Assembly: GCA_039715165.1 (NCBI GenBank)
Contig: JBDLHX010000120.1
Location: forward strand, 1 to 6,617
Length of the DNA stretch: 6,617 nucleotides
Reading direction: 5' to 3'
Source: JAHEEL01 sp039715165
Lineage (GTDB): Bacteria; Actinomycetota; Acidimicrobiia; Spongiisociales; UBA5794
In this document: positions 6,397-6,617 of the stretch, one piece after another
Layout of the letters: each line of letters opens with the position of its first letter
Numbering within the stretch: the first letter of the stretch is position 1
The notes under the pieces: generated by a model
Told to the model about the DNA's origin: nothing
The model's database searches: none
What the model saw: the letters and a program-made list of their open reading frames with translations, nothing else
Translations under genes and position numbers: made by a program

Positions 6397-6418
6397 TAGC
6401 GGGGGCGGGATTTGAACC
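6397..6418 (-). other. tRNA 3'-end fragment (about nt 52-73), no 5' body
   Basis: On the minus strand this reads GG-TTCAAAT-CCCGC-CCCCGCT-A: last two bases of the T stem, a canonical T loop, the 3' T stem, the 3' acceptor strand and discriminator A. CCA is not encoded (CGA follows). The acceptor 3' strand fits an initiator tRNA (5' strand of the form xGCGGGG). Upstream, GAA replaces the needed GCG in the T stem, and no acceptor 5' strand or anticodon arm occurs within 80 bp to the right, so this is not a functional tRNA. It is best explained as one side of an integrase attachment site. Confidence 0.75.
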
Positions 6419-6579
6419 TTCTACTCTCGCCGAAGCCGCACAAGGAACGCACCTGGGGATCACAGCGGAAGTGAGCCGCGAGGCAGGAACACACCGAAGG
6501 CGCACGGCCCGAGGTCGAGACCGAATAGGGCTCGACCGAAGTGAGGATCCCATCCGACCACGGAACGGCGAACAGCCGG
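6419..6579. other. Gene-free stretch between the tRNA 3' fragment and a second core copy
   Basis: No convincing coding frame was seen; the open frames here pass through the tRNA fragment and hairpin and show no domain-like sequence. It holds a 7-bp inverted repeat, GGTCGAG (6513-6519) and CTCGACC (6531-6537), with an 11-bp spacer, and three loose ACCGAA repeats (from 6493, 6520 and 6535). Function unknown. Similarly, between 6240 and 6360 nothing is seen beyond the promoter elements, an isolated TTGACA on the minus strand (6314-6309) with no good -10 box, and the Shine-Dalgarno before ATG 6257. Confidence 0.5.
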
Positions 6580-6599
6580 GCGACCTTCGGGTCATGAGC
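6580..6599 (-). other. Second tRNA-fMet-like fragment (about nt 31-50), direct repeat of 4350-4369
   Basis: Nineteen of 20 positions equal 4350-4369 in the same orientation; the single difference changes base 37 after the CAT anticodon from A to G. The match ends at nearly the same T-stem position as the first copy on its left side. On the right the two copies share only ACGA with a one-base offset. Position 37 is strongly conserved in working fMet tRNAs, so this copy is probably not under tRNA selection. It may be the end of another element that continues beyond the window. Confidence 0.65.
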
Positions 6600-6617
6600 A
6601 CGAAGGCACCCCTCCCA

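Larger units (their letters stand above)
4349..6418. mobile_element. Candidate small integrated element bounded by two halves of one tRNA
   Basis: The left end starts with tRNA-fMet-like nt 52-31 (minus-strand numbering) followed by phased repeats. The right end is a terminator hairpin followed by nt 73-52 of a tRNA. Joining 6418 to 4349 would recreate a contiguous tRNA 3' half with a fully paired T stem (GCGGG with CCCGC). This is the layout expected for a circle integrated through an attP made of a tRNA 3' half plus arm sites. The cargo is a LacI remnant and a toxin-antitoxin-like operon. No recombinase gene lies inside, so the element would need one in trans or is a relic. The inference rests on short matches and could instead reflect separate degenerate insertions. 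Confidence 0.4.

Noticed and set aside
6397..6480. A complete functional tRNA on the minus strand
   Set aside because: The T stem has mismatches at two positions and no acceptor 5' strand (xGCGGGG) or anticodon arm is present upstream.
6216..6494. Long 5' extension of the nucleotidyltransferase to ATG 6494
   Set aside because: The extension reads through the operator, the 11-bp hairpin and the tRNA 3' end and has no family similarity; starts at 6215 or 6257 are far more plausible.
6311..6601. Minus-strand frame of 96 aa over the tRNA fragment
   Set aside because: It reads through the tRNA fragment and terminator, is arginine-rich and has no recognisable domain.

Overview
The window is GC-rich and looks actinobacterial. 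The evidence is GC-biased third positions, an MMPL-type RND exporter paired with a LiaS/LiaR-like (NarL-family) two-component system, and a probable leaderless promoter. The class cannot be fixed from the sequence; Acidimicrobiia or another high-GC actinobacterial lineage is only a guess.

Left part (1-4270) is ordinary chromosomal material. A NarL/LuxR-type response regulator (1-635, minus, cut by the window edge) overlaps by 4 bp the end of its histidine kinase (632-1798, minus). A 159-bp divergent intergenic region with a nested inverted repeat (1837-1872) separates the kinase from an MMPL-family membrane transporter (1958-4270, plus). The simplest reading is a sensor-regulator pair controlling the divergent exporter. 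The exporter has a perfect 27-bp tandem duplication in its cytoplasmic tail and is followed by a hairpin (4291-4337).

Right part (about 4348-6617) is a mosaic, accessory-looking region. It has a tRNA-derived sequence at 4348-4369 and three sets of helically phased short repeats (4391-4501) that look like integrase arm sites. Next come the C-terminal half of a LacI-family regulator (4571-5029), then a two-gene operon reading leftward: an AbiEii-like nucleotidyltransferase (5526-6215) followed by a 151-aa protein with a C-terminal XRE-type helix-turn-helix (5071-5526). This is a probable toxin-antitoxin or abortive-infection module. The operon starts at a 9+4+9 palindrome that overlaps a probable -10 box. 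To its right are a strong hairpin (6361-6392), the 3' end of a tRNA (6397-6418), a gene-free stretch, and a second copy of the first tRNA fragment (6580-6599).

The most unusual observation is that the two tRNA fragments bounding the module are complementary parts of one initiator-type tRNA. The left end carries about nt 31-52 and the right end about nt 52-73. Joined end to end as a circle of about 2.07 kb, they would rebuild a perfectly paired T stem followed by a terminator. This is what is expected if 4349-6418 is an integrated circle whose attP is a tRNA 3' half. No integrase is present, so such an element would have to move in trans or be a relic. The second left-end-like copy at 6580-6599 suggests a tandem arrangement of such elements.
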